In this document: positions 62,984 through 64,000 of the stretch, piece by piece
Numbering within the stretch: the first letter of the stretch is position 1
Layout: each line of letters begins with the position of its first letter
NCBI GenBank assembly: GCA_002238555.1
Contig: MPMO01000003.1
Location: 1 to 64,000 of the forward strand
DNA from: Caldilineaceae bacterium bin34
GTDB lineage: Bacteria; Chloroflexota; Anaerolineae; Caldilineales; Caldilineaceae
Direction: 5' to 3'
Length of the DNA: 64,000 bases
The notes under the pieces: generated by a model
Seen by the model: the letters and a program-made list of their open reading frames with translations, nothing else
The model's database searches: none
What the model was told of the DNA's origin: nothing
Translations under genes and position numbers: made by a program

Positions 62984-63960
62984 TGCGGTTGGCGGTGCTG
63001 GCCGACATCCACGGCAACCTGCCTGCGCTCGAGGCCGTGGTTGCTGATGTCGAACGCCATCGGCCCGACCATGTGATCGTTGCGGGCGATCTCATCAACT
63101 CGACACCGTTCAGTGTGGAGGTGGTTGAGTTCATCATGCAGCGGGACTGGCTCGTCATCAGGGGCAACCACGAGTTCTACTATCTCGACTTCAATTCGCC
63201 CCGCGTGCATCCGGATCTCGAAAACCCGTCGCGTTGGAGGGCACTCCATCAACTCAACCGGATTGTTCCGGAGCACTTGGGAAACTACCTGGCTGTACTG
63301 CCGGACGACCTGTCGCTGAAGTGGCCAGCACACGAACCCCTGCGCGTGGTCCACGGCATGCCGGGTGATCCGCGTGCCGCCGTGTTTCCGTTTACAACCG
63401 ACGAGCAGGCCTCGGAACTGCTCGCCGGCGTGGTTGAACACACCGTGGTCACGGCCCATACCCACATACCCGGTGAACGGCAGGTGGACCGGCAGGCCCA
63501 TGCACCGTCCGCCCTGTCGCCCAATCCGCCCTTCAAGGAACCGGAGTTGCGGGCTGGCCACTGGCACATCATCAACCCCGGTTCGGTCGGGTTGCCCCTA
63601 AACGGCGATCCCGGTGCCGACTATGCGATTTTGGACAGCCTGCCGGGTGCCGACGAGGGCGAAGGCTGGACCGTTACTTTCCGCAAAGTGCCCTACAATC
63701 GAGAGAAGACGCTGCGGGCATACTTCGATCGCGGGGAGTTTCGGACGGGCGGTGCCATTGTGGAATTGTTCTACTGGGAAGTCGTGTCCGCTCGGCCCGA
63801 GATCATTGAGTTTTTCTCGTGGGCACGCCGGCAGGGCCTGAACAGCCTGGACATCGACCGGAATCTGGCCCTCTACAAGCAACACACCGGCAGGGACACG
63901 GCAATCGAAGCCATTGATCCAACAGGCTTGTACAAGACCGCCGAATTCAGGCATGCCTGA
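62983..63960 (+). CDS. Calcineurin-like metallophosphoesterase (YfcE/MJ0936-type)
   Basis: This 325-aa protein starts in the purB stop (TGATG at 62981-62985). It has LAVLADIHGNLPALEAVVAD (DxH), HVIVAGDLINSTP (GDx2), WLVIRGNHEFYYLD (GNHE) and VVTAHTHIPGERQ (HxH), all metal-site blocks of the family in order. A further C-terminal extension of about 90 residues follows. The substrate is unknown; nucleotide-related phosphodiesters are plausible next to purA and purB. Confidence 0.9.
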   Translation: MRLAVLADIHGNLPALEAVVADVERHRPDHVIVAGDLINSTPFSVEVVEFIMQRDWLVIRGNHEFYYLDFNSPRVHPDLENPSRWRALHQLNRIVPEHLGNYLAVLPDDLSLKWPAHEPLRVVHGMPGDPRAAVFPFTTDEQASELLAGVVEHTVVTAHTHIPGERQVDRQAHAPSALSPNPPFKEPELRAGHWHIINPGSVGLPLNGDPGADYAILDSLPGADEGEGWTVTFRKVPYNREKTLRAYFDRGEFRTGGAIVELFYWEVVSARPEIIEFFSWARRQGLNSLDIDRNLALYKQHTGRDTAIEAIDPTGLYKTAEFRHA

Positions 63961-64000
63961 CTCCCCAGTTACCAACCGCGATGTGGCCGAAGCCCTCCGC
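63953..64000 (+). CDS. Start of next gene, possibly PolX-type DNA polymerase (partial)
   Basis: An ATG at 63953 overlaps the end of the previous gene by eight bases and runs to the window edge for 16 codons: MPDSPVTNRDVAEALR. 'TNRDVAEAL' resembles the first helix of the N-terminal domain of PolX/PHP-family polymerases, but this is too short to be sure. It could be any protein. Confidence 0.3.
   Translation, partial: MPDSPVTNRDVAEALR

Noticed and set aside
1-64000. CRISPR array, prophage, tRNA or rRNA genes
   Set aside because: No regularly spaced direct repeats, phage structural genes or RNA-gene signatures were found on reading the gaps.

Overview
This window is high-GC bacterial chromosome that reads as Chloroflexota. 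The main reason is a tandem block of very large membrane proteins of the DUF2298 / 'Chlor_Arch_YYY' type and the TIGR03663 type, families seen mainly in Chloroflexota and archaea. A SpoIID-domain protein in a non-sporulation setting, a GldA / GldF-GldG fusion / DUF4340 block, and many sugar-acid enzymes with a phytanoyl-CoA-dioxygenase-type oxygenase fit a free-living or sponge-associated Anaerolineae/Caldilineaceae-like organism. That assignment is an inference from gene content. No rRNA or tRNA gene was found.

Layout. 1-2.3 kb is a decayed mobile region: the 3' end of an IS5-type transposase interrupts a large type III-like DNA methyltransferase gene, next to a frameshifted IS110-type remnant. 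2.3-12.0 kb is a minus-strand run: YkgJ-like protein, beta-propeller (SMP-30-like), LDH2-type dehydrogenase, atypical enolase, APH-type kinase, DUF4340 protein, GldF-GldG fusion and ABC ATPase. 12.4-15.0 kb (plus) has a D-2-hydroxyacid dehydrogenase and an MFS transporter. 15.0-18.9 kb (minus) is an operon of Zn-dehydrogenase, RhaM-type mutarotase and two M20 hydrolases. 19.0-30.2 kb (plus) has a 3D-domain exported protein, then three giant membrane proteins of 1523, 815 and 1052 aa. 30.4-33 kb has PopT-like DUF368, rpmG and menA. 33.2-35.8 kb is a SpoIID-domain exoprotein. 35.9-39.5 kb is a heterodimeric ABC exporter whose leader carries an intrinsic terminator. 39.9-48.7 kb (minus) has an MBL hydrolase, a small HX3CX2C protein, lepB, a Schlafen/AlbA-type regulator, gyrA, rplI, an epimerase and a Nudix hydrolase. 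48.8-53 kb (plus) has ROK fructokinase, galT, ftcD and a GH-like TIM-barrel protein. A PhyH oxygenase and a ManD-like dehydratase are divergent at 53-55 kb, followed by a second heterodimeric ABC exporter at 55.2-59 kb. The right end (plus) has an SDR, purA, purB, a metallophosphoesterase and the first codons of a further gene.

How the genes may work together. Several blocks suggest uptake and breakdown of deoxy- and acid sugars (RhaM, Zn-dehydrogenase, LDH2, SMP-30-like, ManD-like, ROK kinase, GalT) plus amidohydrolase scavenging. The 19-36 kb block looks like an envelope module: exported 3D and SpoIID peptidoglycan proteins flank three GT-C-like membrane proteins and a polyprenyl-phosphate recycling transporter. 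The most promising undescribed system is this GT-C/YYY block. The next are the structured leader at 39.5-39.7 kb and the enolase-like/kinase pair with substituted catalytic residues.
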